Source of the DNA: Rhizobium lentis
Lineage (GTDB): Bacteria; Pseudomonadota; Alphaproteobacteria; Rhizobiales; Rhizobiaceae
Assembly (NCBI RefSeq): GCF_017352135.1
Contig: NZ_CP071458.1
Location: forward strand, 1 to 64,000
Reading direction: 5' to 3'
Length of the DNA: 64,000 nucleotides
This document shows positions 20,805 through 30,000 of the stretch, in pieces. Under the pieces are notes generated by a model that searched no databases, was not told the DNA's origin, and saw nothing but the letters and a program-made list of their open reading frames with translations. How positions within the stretch are numbered: the stretch's first letter is position 1; each line of letters starts with the position of its first letter. The translations under genes were made by a program, and so were the position numbers.

Positions 20805-22147
20805 TCACCAAGTCCGTCAAGCGCTTGCCTTTTGAAAACGGCGTCTCGGGCTGGGAGGCGATCAGCAAGCGACCGTTTCCAGTCCGGAGCCTGGAAGGCA
20901 ACGTGACCGCGGACTGGTTGGTGATCGGCGCGGGCTTCGCGGGATTGTCCGCGGCCCGCCGCCTGAAAGAGCGTCGTCCACAGGACAAGGTCGTCATCCT
21001 TGAGGCTAGTGAATTGGGGAAAGGCACTTCGGGACGAAACTCGGGCTTCATGATCGACGTCCCGCACAACCTCTCGTCCAGTGAATATTCAAGCGGCAGC
21101 GTCGATGCCACACAGATGGAGATGGCGCAGAACCGCTCCGCGATCGCCTTTGCAGCGCAAGCGGCCGATGAATACGAAATGCCCCGCGAGACCTTCGATC
21201 CCTCGGGCAAGATCAATGCTGCCGCAACCGCGCGCGGCATGAAGCTGAACATGGCGTTCGGGCAATCGCTGAAGGGTGCGGGCGAGAAGCATGTGTTTCT
21301 CGACGCCCGTGAAATGCGCGACATCACCGGGTCGGACTATTATCTGAGCGGGCTCTACACGCCCGGCGCGGTCCTCATCCAGCCGGCCGACTATATCCGC
21401 AGCTTCGCCGCCGGGCTGTCGGAAAGCGTCGATGTGTACGAGCGCTCGCCCGTGACCGGGTTGAAGCGCGAGGGCGGAACCTGGACTGCCATTTCGTTGC
21501 GCGGAACGGTCACGGCCCCCAGGGTCATCGTCGCCGTCAACGGCCATATCGAGGATTTCGGTCACTTCGGCGGCAGGCTGATGCACATCTTCGCCTACGC
21601 CTCGATGACCGCACCCTTCGATGCCGATGGCGTGGGCAAGGAAAAATCAGGTCGCGACAAGTGGGCTCTTCTTCCCGCCGACGCGATGGGCGCCACTGTG
21701 CGCAAGCTTACCACTGGCGGGCAGTCGCGGATCGTGATCCGGACGAAATATACCTACGACACAACGGTAAGCGTCAGCGAACGGCGTATGGCGAAGATGG
21801 CGAGCGAGCATCGCCGCTCCTTCGACGCCCGGTTTCCGGGCCTTGCCGAAGTGCCGTTCGAATACAGCTGGGCCGGCCGCCTTTGCCTGAGCCGCAACCA
21901 TGTCCCGGCCTTTGGCGAGATCGACGAGGGGCTCTATTCGGCCTGCTGCGAAAATGGCCTCGGTACGGTCAAAAGCACCCTTGCGGGCATGATGGCTGCC
22001 GACCTCGCCACCGGTACGACCTCCCGAGAACTAGAAGAATACATGGATCACGCGCAGCCCTCCCGGCTGCCGCCGGAGCCGTTCGCCTGGCTCGGCATCA
22101 ATTCCGTGATCCGTTTGCAGGAATTGCGTGCAGGCCGCGAGGGATGA
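20801..22147 (+). CDS. FAD-dependent amine/D-amino acid oxidoreductase (DAO family)
   Basis: A 448-residue DAO-family flavoprotein. It has a short N-terminal extension typical of PuuB/OrdL-type oxidases, then the dinucleotide motif GAGFAGLSAARRL from Gly43, an EASELGKGTSGRNSGF flavin-contact block, and a C-terminal ENGLGTVKSTLAG segment. Its start overlaps the aldehyde dehydrogenase stop (ATGA). An oxidase plus ALDH pair is the core of gamma-glutamyl-putrescine and related amine pathways. In hydroxyproline clusters a D-hydroxyproline dehydrogenase of this family comes at the same step. The likely substrate is a secondary or N-methylated amine. Confidence 0.85.
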   Translation: MITKSVKRLPFENGVSGWEAISKRPFPVRSLEGNVTADWLVIGAGFAGLSAARRLKERRPQDKVVILEASELGKGTSGRNSGFMIDVPHNLSSSEYSSGSVDATQMEMAQNRSAIAFAAQAADEYEMPRETFDPSGKINAAATARGMKLNMAFGQSLKGAGEKHVFLDAREMRDITGSDYYLSGLYTPGAVLIQPADYIRSFAAGLSESVDVYERSPVTGLKREGGTWTAISLRGTVTAPRVIVAVNGHIEDFGHFGGRLMHIFAYASMTAPFDADGVGKEKSGRDKWALLPADAMGATVRKLTTGGQSRIVIRTKYTYDTTVSVSERRMAKMASEHRRSFDARFPGLAEVPFEYSWAGRLCLSRNHVPAFGEIDEGLYSACCENGLGTVKSTLAGMMAADLATGTTSRELEEYMDHAQPSRLPPEPFAWLGINSVIRLQELRAGREG

Positions 22148-22225
22148 TCCCTCGCCGCGCAATGTGAAGACTGAGCCCAGCGCGAGGCTTCAACGATAAT
22201 GGGAACGCAAAGTTAGGAGCGACAA

Positions 22226-23077
22226 ATGAAGACTCTGTGGAAGGCATTCTGCGCAGCGGCAATGGTCGGAATGACCGTCATGTCGGCGCATGCTGAAGAA
22301 AAGACCATCACCATCGGCACGATGTCCTGGGAAGACCTGACGCCGATTACCGGCATCACCAAGAAGGTGCTTGAAGATTCCGGCTACACCGTGAAGGTCG
22401 TGCCGTTCTCCGAATGGGGCATCGCCTATGCTGCTCTGAGCAAGGGCGACGTCCAGATCCTGGCCTCGCAGACGGACTATGTCGCGCAGGATTACTGGGA
22501 CAAGAATAAGAAGCGCCTCGAAAAGATTTCGCCGGTCTCGCACGGCCTGTTCCAGGGCGTCGCGGTTCCGAAATACGTCACCATCGATTCCATGGACCAG
22601 TTGAACGACAACGCCGACAAGCTCGGCGGCAAGATCGTCGGTATCGAGCCGGGCTCGGGCCTGATGAGGGACACGGCCAATTCCGTGAAGGCTTATGATC
22701 TCAAGCTGCAGCTCGTCGAAGGCAGTACGGCCGCGATGACCGCCGCGCTGAAGTCCGCCACCGATCGCAAGGAATGGATTGCCGTGACGATCTGGGAGCC
22801 GTCCTGGATGATGCAGAAATACGACGTCAAGTTCCTTCAGGACCCCAAAGGCGTCTTCCCTCCACCGCAGAGCTACTACTGGATCGGGCAAAAGGGCTTT
22901 TCCGCGGAGAACCCGCACGCCCGTGAAGTGATTGCCAGCGTTTATGTTCCGCTTGCCGACATCACCGCGATCAACAGCGCCGTCAACGACGGCAAGACGA
23001 TGGACGAGGCGATCAAGGACTGGACCGACAGCCATGCCGACCTCCTGAAGCGCTGGGAAAACATCGCCACCGAATAA
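22226..23077 (+). CDS. Quaternary-amine ABC transporter binding protein (OpuAC-like)
   Basis: A 283-residue solute-binding protein with a signal peptide (KTLWKAFCAAAMVGMTV... cleaved after AHA). Tryptophans and tyrosines in MSWEDL, SEWGIAY, WEPSWMMQKY and SYYWIGQKG are placed as in glycine-betaine-binding proteins and could cage a methylated ammonium. It is the first gene of the importer block within the catabolic operon. It is clearly different from the ProX-like protein at 8500, so the two importers should differ in ligand. A GC-rich hairpin follows its stop. Confidence 0.88.
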   Translation: MKTLWKAFCAAAMVGMTVMSAHAEEKTITIGTMSWEDLTPITGITKKVLEDSGYTVKVVPFSEWGIAYAALSKGDVQILASQTDYVAQDYWDKNKKRLEKISPVSHGLFQGVAVPKYVTIDSMDQLNDNADKLGGKIVGIEPGSGLMRDTANSVKAYDLKLQLVEGSTAAMTAALKSATDRKEWIAVTIWEPSWMMQKYDVKFLQDPKGVFPPPQSYYWIGQKGFSAENPHAREVIASVYVPLADITAINSAVNDGKTMDEAIKDWTDSHADLLKRWENIATE

Positions 23078-23085
23078 AGCCGAAT

Positions 23086-23115
23086 GCCGGGCCTCCACAT
23101 GTTTGGCGGCCCGGC
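23086..23115 (+). terminator. Intergenic hairpin after the binding-protein gene
   Basis: GCCGGGCC at 23086-23093 can pair with GGCCCGGC at 23108-23115 around a 14-base loop. There is no T-run, so it is more likely an mRNA-stabilising or attenuating hairpin that raises binding-protein expression over the ATPase than a full terminator. Confidence 0.6.
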
Positions 23116-23168
23116 TCCACATTCCACGAATGAGAATGCCGGTATCAAACCGGCTCGCGGGGAACGCT

Positions 23169-24260
23169 ATGACCATGTCAATGAATGATGCCGGCGATAT
23201 CCTGATCGACTGCCAGTCGGTCTGGAAGATATTCGGAGCCAAGGCCAAGGCGGCCGTCGAGGCGGTAAAGACAGACGGCTTGTCCAAGAAACAGATCCTG
23301 ACGGACTACGACTGCGTCGTCGGCGTCTCGGACGCCAACCTTCAGGTTAGGCGCGGCGAGATCTTCTGTATCATGGGACTGTCGGGCAGCGGCAAGTCCA
23401 CGCTCATCCGGCTGCTCAACAGACTGATCGAACCGAGCCTTGGCAAGATCCTCGTCAAGGGCAAGGACATCTCCGCCCTGAATGCCGCCGAACTCCGCGA
23501 CATTCGTGCCCGCAACATCGGGATGGTTTTCCAGAGCGTCGCCCTGCTTCCGCACCGCACCGTTCTGGAGAATGCCGCCTTCGGACTTGAGGTTCGCGGC
23601 GTCGGCAAGGAAGAACGATACAAGACAGCCCGCGCGGCGCTGGACAAGGTTGGCCTGTCCGACTGGACGACACGATACCCTTCCGAATTGTCCGGCGGCA
23701 TGCAGCAGCGCGTCGGCCTTGCCCGCGCCATCGCCGCCGATCCCGAGATCATCCTGATGGACGAACCATTCAGCGCGCTCGATCCGCTGATCCGCCGCCA
23801 GCTTCAGGACGAATTCCGGCAACTGACCAAGTCGCTTGGAAAGTCGGCCGTGTTCATCACCCACGATCTTGAGGAAGCCATCCGGATCGGTGACCGCATC
23901 GCCATCATGAAGGACGGGGTCATCGTCCAGGTCGGTAATGCCGAGGAGATCGTGACCAAGCCTGCGGACGACTACGTCGCCGAGTTCGTTGCCGGGATTT
24001 CCAGGATTCATCTGGTCAAGGCGCACTCCGTCATGATGCCGGTTGCCGAATACACGCGCAGCCACCCGAATGTCGATGTTGGCTCGCTGCTCCGCACCAC
24101 GCCCGAAGCGGATATCGGCGCCCTGATCGAACTGACCATGCAATCGAGCCGCGATGCCGTCGCTGTTGTCGAGGGTGGCAAGGTGGTCGGCATCGTTACG
24201 ATACGTGGCCTGCTCTGTGGTGTCGCCGGCAGTCCCGCCACCGTGCCCGCTGCGGCATAG
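23169..24260 (+). CDS. Quaternary-amine ABC transporter ATPase (ProV-like)
   Basis: A 363-residue ATPase with the ProV-type N-terminal extension (QSVWKIFGAKAKAA). Walker A is GLSGSGKST, the signature is LSGGMQQRVGLARAI, and Walker B is MDEPFSALDP. A short C-terminal CBS-like region follows. The ATG at 23169 has GGGGAA five bases upstream; the frame is open back to 23103. The first gene of a second ProVWX-type importer in the window also has this extension, showing the same subfamily. It drives uptake of the substrate of the surrounding catabolic genes. Confidence 0.92.
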   Translation: MTMSMNDAGDILIDCQSVWKIFGAKAKAAVEAVKTDGLSKKQILTDYDCVVGVSDANLQVRRGEIFCIMGLSGSGKSTLIRLLNRLIEPSLGKILVKGKDISALNAAELRDIRARNIGMVFQSVALLPHRTVLENAAFGLEVRGVGKEERYKTARAALDKVGLSDWTTRYPSELSGGMQQRVGLARAIAADPEIILMDEPFSALDPLIRRQLQDEFRQLTKSLGKSAVFITHDLEEAIRIGDRIAIMKDGVIVQVGNAEEIVTKPADDYVAEFVAGISRIHLVKAHSVMMPVAEYTRSHPNVDVGSLLRTTPEADIGALIELTMQSSRDAVAVVEGGKVVGIVTIRGLLCGVAGSPATVPAAA

Positions 24261-24273
24261 ATCGGAGATGGTC

Positions 24274-25119
24274 ATGGACACGTCCCTCATCACTGACAGC
24301 TTCGACGAGAAGATCGACGATGCGCTGAACTGGATCAGCGACAATGCCTCGTGGCTATTCGACAGCATCCGCGCCGTTCTGGAGGGCACCTATGACGGCG
24401 TCCTCTGGCTCGTGCAGCTTCCACCATTCTATGTGATCGCCCTTGTCGCGGCGGCGCTGGGATGGCGGCTGATCAACGTGCCGGCCGGGCTTCTGGTAGG
24501 CGTCGCCCTGCTCGGATGCGCGGTGATGGGACTGTGGGCCGAGACCATGAGCACGCTGGCCCTGGTGATCACGGCCACGTTCATGGCGCTGCTCATCGGT
24601 ATCCCTCTTGGCGTCGTGGCCGGCTTCGTCAAATCTTTCGACAGGTTCGTCGAACCGATCCTCGATCTCATCCAGACCCTTCCGCCCTACATCTACCTTC
24701 TGCCGGCGATCGCTTTGATGGGATACGGACCGGCCACGGCTCTTCTGGCGACCGTCATCGTTGCCATGCCTCCGGCAATCCGCCTGACATCGCTCGGCAT
24801 CCGCCGAACCCCGCGCGAGTTCATCGAGCTCGGGCAGGCAAGTGGCCTGACGCCGTGGCAGATGTTCGTCAAGATCAGGCTGCCCTTCGCAATCCCGAGC
24901 GTCATGGCAGGGATCAACCAGAGCCTGATGATGGCGTTTGGGATGGTGGTGATCGCAGGCATCGTCGGTTCCGGCGGGCTTGGCGAAACCATCTACAGCG
25001 CGGTGAGAACGCTCGATATCGCCACCTCGATCAACGCCGCCATCGCCATCGTCATCCTCACCATGGTGATCGACCGACTGACCCAGAGTGCGGCGCGCCG
25101 CGCCAATGGAGGCAAGTGA
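24274..25119 (+). CDS. Quaternary-amine ABC permease 1
   Basis: A 281-residue membrane protein with an amphipathic N-terminus (DTSLITDSFDEKIDDAL) and six or so membrane segments. The EAA loop (EFIELGQASGLTPWQMFVKIRLPF) contacts the ATPase. The start at 24274 has GGAG six bases upstream. It shares the DLIQTLPPYIYLLPA family segment with the next gene. Its stop overlaps the start of the second permease (TGATG), so the two are made together and probably form a heterodimeric pore. Confidence 0.9.
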   Translation: MDTSLITDSFDEKIDDALNWISDNASWLFDSIRAVLEGTYDGVLWLVQLPPFYVIALVAAALGWRLINVPAGLLVGVALLGCAVMGLWAETMSTLALVITATFMALLIGIPLGVVAGFVKSFDRFVEPILDLIQTLPPYIYLLPAIALMGYGPATALLATVIVAMPPAIRLTSLGIRRTPREFIELGQASGLTPWQMFVKIRLPFAIPSVMAGINQSLMMAFGMVVIAGIVGSGGLGETIYSAVRTLDIATSINAAIAIVILTMVIDRLTQSAARRANGGK

Positions 25120-25973
25120 TGGACCTGGACCTTGTTCGTTTCTCCCCCGGCGCTTACCTCGCCCCGGTCATCGACTGGCTGAACGCCAATTTCCATCCCT
25201 TTTTCGACATGGTGACGAAAGTGATCGAGGCCGTTCTGGGCGGCCTTGAATCGAGCCTGCTTTACCTGCCCTTCTACGCGGTCATCCTCATTGCCGTGGT
25301 TTTCGCTGCCGTCGTCGTTAATGTTCGCGTCGCGGTAACCAGCGCGATCGCGCTGACCTTCTGCTTTCTGGCGGGCCTGTGGGAGGCATCGATGCAGACG
25401 CTCGCTCTGGTGACGGTGTCGGTGTGTATCTCGGTGTTGATTGCGTTTCCGCTCGGCATCCTGGCATCCCGTTACCGCAAGTTCGAGGCGGCCATCCGTC
25501 CCGTGCTCGACATCATGCAGACGGTCCCGCCTTGGGTTTATCTCATCCCTGCCGTGATGATCTTCAGCCTCGGCCGCGTGCCTGCCATCATCGCCACGAT
25601 CGTCTACGGCGTGCCACCGATGCTGCGATTGACGACGCTGGCCTTCAGTCAGGTTCCGAAGGACCTGCTGGAACTCGGGCAGGCCACAGGCGCCTCGCCC
25701 CGCGCCATCCTGTTCAAGATCGAAATCCCCGCGGCGACGCCAACACTGCTGGTGGGGCTGAACCAGTGCATTCTTCTATCGCTCGCCATCGTCGTTCTTG
25801 CAGGTCTCGTCGGAGCGGGTGGTCTTGGTGCCGAGGTGACGCGCGGCCTGACACGAATGGAAATGGGGCTTGGCCTTCGTGCGGGCCTTGCCATCGTCGC
25901 GGTCGCAATCTTCCTCGACCGGCTGTCGCGTGGTGCCCTTCAGCGCAAAGCACCGGCTACGGCCGGAAACTGA
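25119..25973 (+). CDS. Quaternary-amine ABC permease 2
   Basis: A 284-residue paralogue of the preceding permease. It has the same topology, the DIMQTVPPWVYLIPA segment and an EAA loop (DLLELGQATGASPRAILFKIEIPA). Most glycine-betaine importers use one permease as a homodimer, so a pair of coupled permease genes marks a distinct subgroup of this transporter family. It lies between the first permease (four-base overlap type junction) and the racemase-family gene (20 bp). Confidence 0.9.
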   Translation: MDLDLVRFSPGAYLAPVIDWLNANFHPFFDMVTKVIEAVLGGLESSLLYLPFYAVILIAVVFAAVVVNVRVAVTSAIALTFCFLAGLWEASMQTLALVTVSVCISVLIAFPLGILASRYRKFEAAIRPVLDIMQTVPPWVYLIPAVMIFSLGRVPAIIATIVYGVPPMLRLTTLAFSQVPKDLLELGQATGASPRAILFKIEIPAATPTLLVGLNQCILLSLAIVVLAGLVGAGGLGAEVTRGLTRMEMGLGLRAGLAIVAVAIFLDRLSRGALQRKAPATAGN

Positions 25974-25993
25974 CATATTCGAAAGGTCTTATC

Positions 25994-26992
25994 ATGCGGC
26001 GCAGCTTCTTCTGCATTGACAGCCACACCTGCGGCAATCCGGTCCGTCTCGTTGCCGCGGGCGGCCCGCTTCTTCCGCATCTTCCGATCACTGAGCGCCG
26101 GGAACTGTTTGTCCGCGATCATGACTGGGTGCGACAGGCTCTGATGTTTGAACCGCGAGGCCATGACATCATGTCCGGCGCGATCATCTATCCGGCCTAT
26201 CGCGAGGATTGCGACTTCGCGGTCATCTTCATCGAAGTCAGCGGATGCCTGCCCATGTGTGGCGCCGGCACGATCGGTCTCGTGACCGCCGGCATCGAGG
26301 AAGGCCTGATCACGCCGCGGGTAGAAGGCAGGCTTTCCATCGAGACCCCGGCGGGCCGTGTCGATATCCAGTATGAGAAGCCCGGCGAATTCGTGGAATC
26401 GGTGCGGATGTTCAACGTGCCGAGCTATCTCCACGCCGCAGACATTGCCGTCGATGTCGCAGGCATCGGGCGCCTGATCGTCGATATCGCCTATGGTGGG
26501 AATTACTACGCCGTGGTGGAGCCGCAGGCCGCGTGGTCGGGACTGGGCGGCATGTCCGCCAGCGATATCGTCGATCTCAGCGTCAAACTGCGCGACGCAT
26601 TGGCCAAGATCTGCGATCCGGAACATCCGGATGACCCAAGGATCAGGGGCGTGCATCACGCTCTGTGGTGCGACACGCCGACCAGCGACAAAGCCGACGG
26701 GCGTGGCGCTGTCTTCTACGGCGACAAGGCCATCGACCGGTCTCCTGGGGGTACCGGCACCTCGGCACGCATGGCCCAGCTTCACGGCAAAGGTCGCTTG
26801 CCTGCCGGCGAGACCTTCCGCCAGGAAAGCCTGATTGGTACGGTCTTTGAAGGGCGCATTGAGGCAGAGGTCGACGTCGGTCCGTTCCACGGCATCAAGC
26901 CGAGTGTCGGCGGCTGGGCACGGATCATCGGCCACAATACGATCTTTGTAGACGATCGAGATCCTTTGGCGCACGGTTTCCAGATCAGATAA
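25994..26992 (+). CDS. Proline racemase-superfamily protein with a Cys/Gly active-site pair
   Basis: A 332-residue protein of the proline racemase/4-hydroxyproline epimerase/trans-3-hydroxyproline dehydratase superfamily. The first catalytic site is intact: Cys89 in LPMCGAGT. At the second site, where racemases and epimerases have Cys and dehydratases have Thr, the codon is ggg: DRSPGGTGTSARMA, so Gly252. The flanking residues are perfectly conserved. A one-base enzyme or a dehydratase-like reaction is therefore more likely than a two-base epimerisation. Its place beside a DapA-family enzyme, an oxidase and a betaine-type importer suggests a substrate such as a hydroxylated or methylated proline. 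Confidence 0.88.
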   Translation: MRRSFFCIDSHTCGNPVRLVAAGGPLLPHLPITERRELFVRDHDWVRQALMFEPRGHDIMSGAIIYPAYREDCDFAVIFIEVSGCLPMCGAGTIGLVTAGIEEGLITPRVEGRLSIETPAGRVDIQYEKPGEFVESVRMFNVPSYLHAADIAVDVAGIGRLIVDIAYGGNYYAVVEPQAAWSGLGGMSASDIVDLSVKLRDALAKICDPEHPDDPRIRGVHHALWCDTPTSDKADGRGAVFYGDKAIDRSPGGTGTSARMAQLHGKGRLPAGETFRQESLIGTVFEGRIEAEVDVGPFHGIKPSVGGWARIIGHNTIFVDDRDPLAHGFQIR

Positions 26993-27016
26993 AGGCCAAA
27001 GCGCGGTGGAGTTGAG

Positions 27017-28007
27017 ATGAAATCGTTGGAGCCAAACGCGCCTGTCGACCGGCTGAAGATCGGTTTCGTGCTCGCGAAATCGTTCACGCTCTCTGCCTTC
27101 GCCCTCTTCGTCGACACGCTCCGCCTGGCGAGCGACGAATTCGACAGGTCAGGCCGGGTACTGGCCGACTGGGAGGTGCTCGGCAGCACGCGGCATCTGA
27201 CAACGTCCAGTTGCGGCGTCAAGCTCGCGCCGACATCGGACTTCGTTGATCCCAGCCAGTTCCAGTACATTGTCGTGGTCGGCGGTCTGCTCAACAACGG
27301 TCCATCCGTCGACCAGGAAACGGTCGACTTCCTGAAGAAGGCATCGACAAAAAAGGTCAAGCTGATCGGTGTGTGCACCGGCTCCTTCATCCTTGCCGAA
27401 ATCGGCCTGATGAAGGAGCACCGGACCTGCGTCAGTTGGCTGCACTACAACACGTTTCGCGAGCGCTTCCCCGACCACCAGGTTCGGTCCGATCGGATTT
27501 TCAACCTCGACCGGACAAGGGGCTCCTGCGCCGGCGGCAGCAGCGCCGCCGACATGGCGGCATTGATCGTCCGTCGTCACATCAGCAAGGAAGCCGAGCG
27601 CAATGCGCTCGAGGTTCTCCACATTGAAAAGGCGCGAACCGCGCTTGCCATCCAGACCCGCAAGCCGCTCTCCATCGAGTGCAAGGATCCAAGGATTAGG
27701 GCCGTGCTGATCATGATGGAGCAGCATATCGAGGGTCGATTGCCGATCGAGGAACTCGCCGCATCGGTCGGGCTCTCCAGACGACAGCTCGAGCGCCTGT
27801 TTATGGGGGAAACCAAAAAGCTCCCCCGCCCTCGTCTACCGACGGGTGCGGATGGAACGCGCCAAGCAACTGCTCATCAAGACTAAAGCCTCCTTGATCG
27901 AAGTAGCGCTCGAAGTCGGCTTTGAAAACGCCTCCCACTTCTCCCGCGCCTTCTCCCAGACATTTGGAAAAAGCCCAACGAGGATGCGCGCTACCGAGTT
28001 GAGCTAG
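27017..28007 (+). pseudogene. GATase1-like AraC-family regulator, frameshifted near the 3' end
   Basis: The N-terminal 200 residues form a DJ-1/PfpI-like (GATase1) domain (VVVGGLLNNG, IGVCTGSFILAEIGLM, CVSWLHYNTF), followed by an AraC helix-turn-helix pair. This is the architecture of GbdR, CdhR and ArgR, regulators of betaine, carnitine and arginine use. After ERLFMGETKK one extra base in 27814-27826 throws off the frame. The second helix-turn-helix (MERAKQLLIKTKASLIEVALEVGF) continues in another frame to the stop at 28005. Without it DNA binding should fail. It lies 24 bp behind the racemase-family gene. Confidence 0.85.
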
Positions 28008-28335
28008 CGGGCACTTTGACAATTTGGTGAGATACGTTCCCCAGATTACGATTCATTGATCGCCTTGCAGGGATGCGAAACCGGCGTCCCGTCGCCACAT
28101 TCGGCTAAGCGCTGAGGAAGATTTGGATACCAGCGACGCAAACAGCACGGTCCTATAACGTCGCAAGGTCGCGCGGCCACATCGCGTTGGCATTCGCTCG
28201 GAAGCGACTGAACTACGAGATTTCAATCAACGTGTACAGGACCGGCGATGGAAATAGGTGTTCGCGTCCGGCTGGTTTGGTGTTGTGCAGCTATCTGAAG
28301 CTGGCTATTCAGGCAGGCGCGATGGGGAAGCTTTG
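28008..28335. other. Intergenic, nothing recognised
   Basis: No gene, repeat or RNA is apparent. It contains the end of the catabolic cluster and presumably the promoter of the small gene at 28336. Confidence 0.4.
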
Positions 28336-28653
28336 ATGACCACAAATCTCGAGAGGCAGTTCGACACGGCAATGATGTCGATCTACCAGCGGGCCAAGAC
28401 CGAGGCCAGATACAATGCCAACGTTTTTCTGGGTATGCTGAATGATCGCGGGGGGCTTGCAACGGCGCGCTATCTCATAAATGCCACGTCACCTTCCGAG
28501 GGATACACGAACCTTTGGGAGCGCAACAGGCTCGATCTCACCGTGGAGGCACTGGTGCTCGACAACAGCAAGTGGCGTTCGCTCTTTACGGAGAATGAGC
28601 TTGCCAAAGCCAGGGCCCGGCTTGTCGCTTATAACTACCAGTTTCCGCATTGA
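28336..28653 (+). CDS. Conserved-looking 105-residue hypothetical protein
   Basis: A compact helical protein (ERQFDTAMMSIYQRAKTEARYNANVF...) with GGLATARYLIN, GYTNLWERNRLDLTVEALVL and a C-terminal basic helix. I recall this sequence style from uncharacterised orphan proteins found scattered in bacterial accessory regions, but I cannot name a function. The ATG at 28336 has GGGGAAG at good spacing. The codon pattern supports a real gene. No partner gene is adjacent. Confidence 0.65.
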   Translation: MTTNLERQFDTAMMSIYQRAKTEARYNANVFLGMLNDRGGLATARYLINATSPSEGYTNLWERNRLDLTVEALVLDNSKWRSLFTENELAKARARLVAYNYQFPH

Positions 28654-28789
28654 ATGCTGAGGCCGTCTCCCTGGCATTGTCACCGCCGCTCAACGATGCA
28701 CATCCGCAGAATGGGTCGGGATACCGGTTGCCGGGCAAGCTGAAAAGCGCCTGATTGCAGGTCCCGCTTCGACTAGGCCGGGAGATACA

Positions 28790-29125
28790 CGACCTGTCCC
28801 TCGGACCGACCGCAACGAGCGTCTTGTCATCGAGGAAAACCAATCCCGGGACCTCGCCCGGAAGCGTCGCGGTGGTTTCGATCTGCTGCACGGCCTGCCC
28901 GTCGCGGGTGTCCAGAAGGGCGATGGTGCTTTCATCGGCACCAATCGCAAGAAGCGGGCTTGAAGGCGCAATGGCACAGGCCCTGAGATCCGAATATCTC
29001 AGATGCGCTTCCAGATTCCAGATTACTCGGGACCACAGGGCATCGCGGTCGAAGATGTAGCGCCTGATGACGTCGTCTTGCGCAACGGCGAGCAGTGCTG
29101 CCCGGGTCCCAGCCGCGGTTTGGGG
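28790..29125 (-). pseudogene. WD40/beta-propeller repeat protein fragment
   Basis: The minus strand reads ALLAVAQDDVIRRYIFDRDALWSRVIWNLE, then RYSDLRACAIAPSSPLLAIGADESTIALLDTRDGQAVQQIETT. Here LLAVA...D and LLAIGADESTIALLDTRDG have the rhythm of propeller blades. A stop lies upstream at about 29125 and the frame decays after about 28800. There is no start codon or site. It is the leftover of a larger repeat protein. Confidence 0.55.
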
Positions 29126-29343
29126 TCATTGCTGGAGGGGTTCCAGTGGGCGCTTTCGAGCGGTGCAAACGTGATCTCGACGTCGCTCGGCTTCGATTTC
29201 CCGAGCTATTGCGAGTGGCTGGTGGAAAAAGGGTACGCACCAGAAGCAGCGACCTCTCAAGCGCTCGAAACCTTCATTCCATCCGATCGGGCCGGGAACA
29301 TCACCGGGCAATCGTTGGGTGTCGATCGTGGAGAGGTACCGTG

Positions 29344-30000
29344 GTGAACTCGCTGGCAGGTAAAAGAGCGCTCATCACGGGCGCGGCAAGTGGGATCGGC
29401 CTTGATTTGACGACGCACGGCGACGCTTTCGAAATCCTGCCCTGCGATCTAAGCGTTGAGGAGAGCGTGGCCGCCGCGATGCGGCAAGCCGCCGCCGCCA
29501 GATTGGCCGGTCTCGATATCCTTGTCAACAATGCGGGCGTCATGGAGGAGGCTCCGCTGGGCGCGATCTCCGCCGCGCAGGTCGACAGAATGTTTGCGGT
29601 CAACGTAAGGGGCGCGATCTTCACGACGCGAGAGGCCCTTCCCCATCTGCCTGACGGCGGAAGAATCTTTAACGTCGTGTCGGAACTGGCCTATATCGGC
29701 CGCGCCAATGCATCGGTATATTGCGCTACGAAGGCTGCACGTCTGGCGCTTACCCGCTCATGGGCGCGCGAACTTGCGCCGCGCATCCTCGTCAACGCTG
29801 TTGCGCCTGGTCCGACCGACACGCCGTTGCTTGGTTTCGAAACCATGGACGATCGTATGCGAGAGATGGAAACAGCAAACCCCCTTGGGCGCATCGGTCG
29901 ACCGGAGGAGGTCGCAGCCGCGATAGTGTTCCTAACGGGGCCAAGTGCGTCGCTGTTCGTGGGTCAGTGCATTGGCCCGAACGGCGCTGTCATGTTCTGA
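29344..30000 (+). CDS. Short-chain dehydrogenase with an internal deletion
   Basis: A Rossmann-fold SDR. The N-terminal cofactor motif (ITGAASGIG), NNAG, the catalytic Ser and YxxxK (YCATKAA), and the C-terminal GPTDTPLL are present. However, the segment between GIG and CDLSVEESV is about 25 residues too short, so strand beta-2, which fixes NAD/NADP choice, is missing in frame. The product is only 218 residues, against about 245. The GTG at 29344 follows GGAGAGG; a GTG three bases earlier is also possible. It may be a dead enzyme despite the open frame. Confidence 0.7.
   Translation: MNSLAGKRALITGAASGIGLDLTTHGDAFEILPCDLSVEESVAAAMRQAAAARLAGLDILVNNAGVMEEAPLGAISAAQVDRMFAVNVRGAIFTTREALPHLPDGGRIFNVVSELAYIGRANASVYCATKAARLALTRSWARELAPRILVNAVAPGPTDTPLLGFETMDDRMREMETANPLGRIGRPEEVAAAIVFLTGPSASLFVGQCIGPNGAVMF

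Noticed and set aside
24462..25118. Open frame extending the second permease far upstream on the + strand
   Set aside because: It is an out-of-frame shadow of the first permease. The true start is the ATG at 25119 overlapping the first permease stop.
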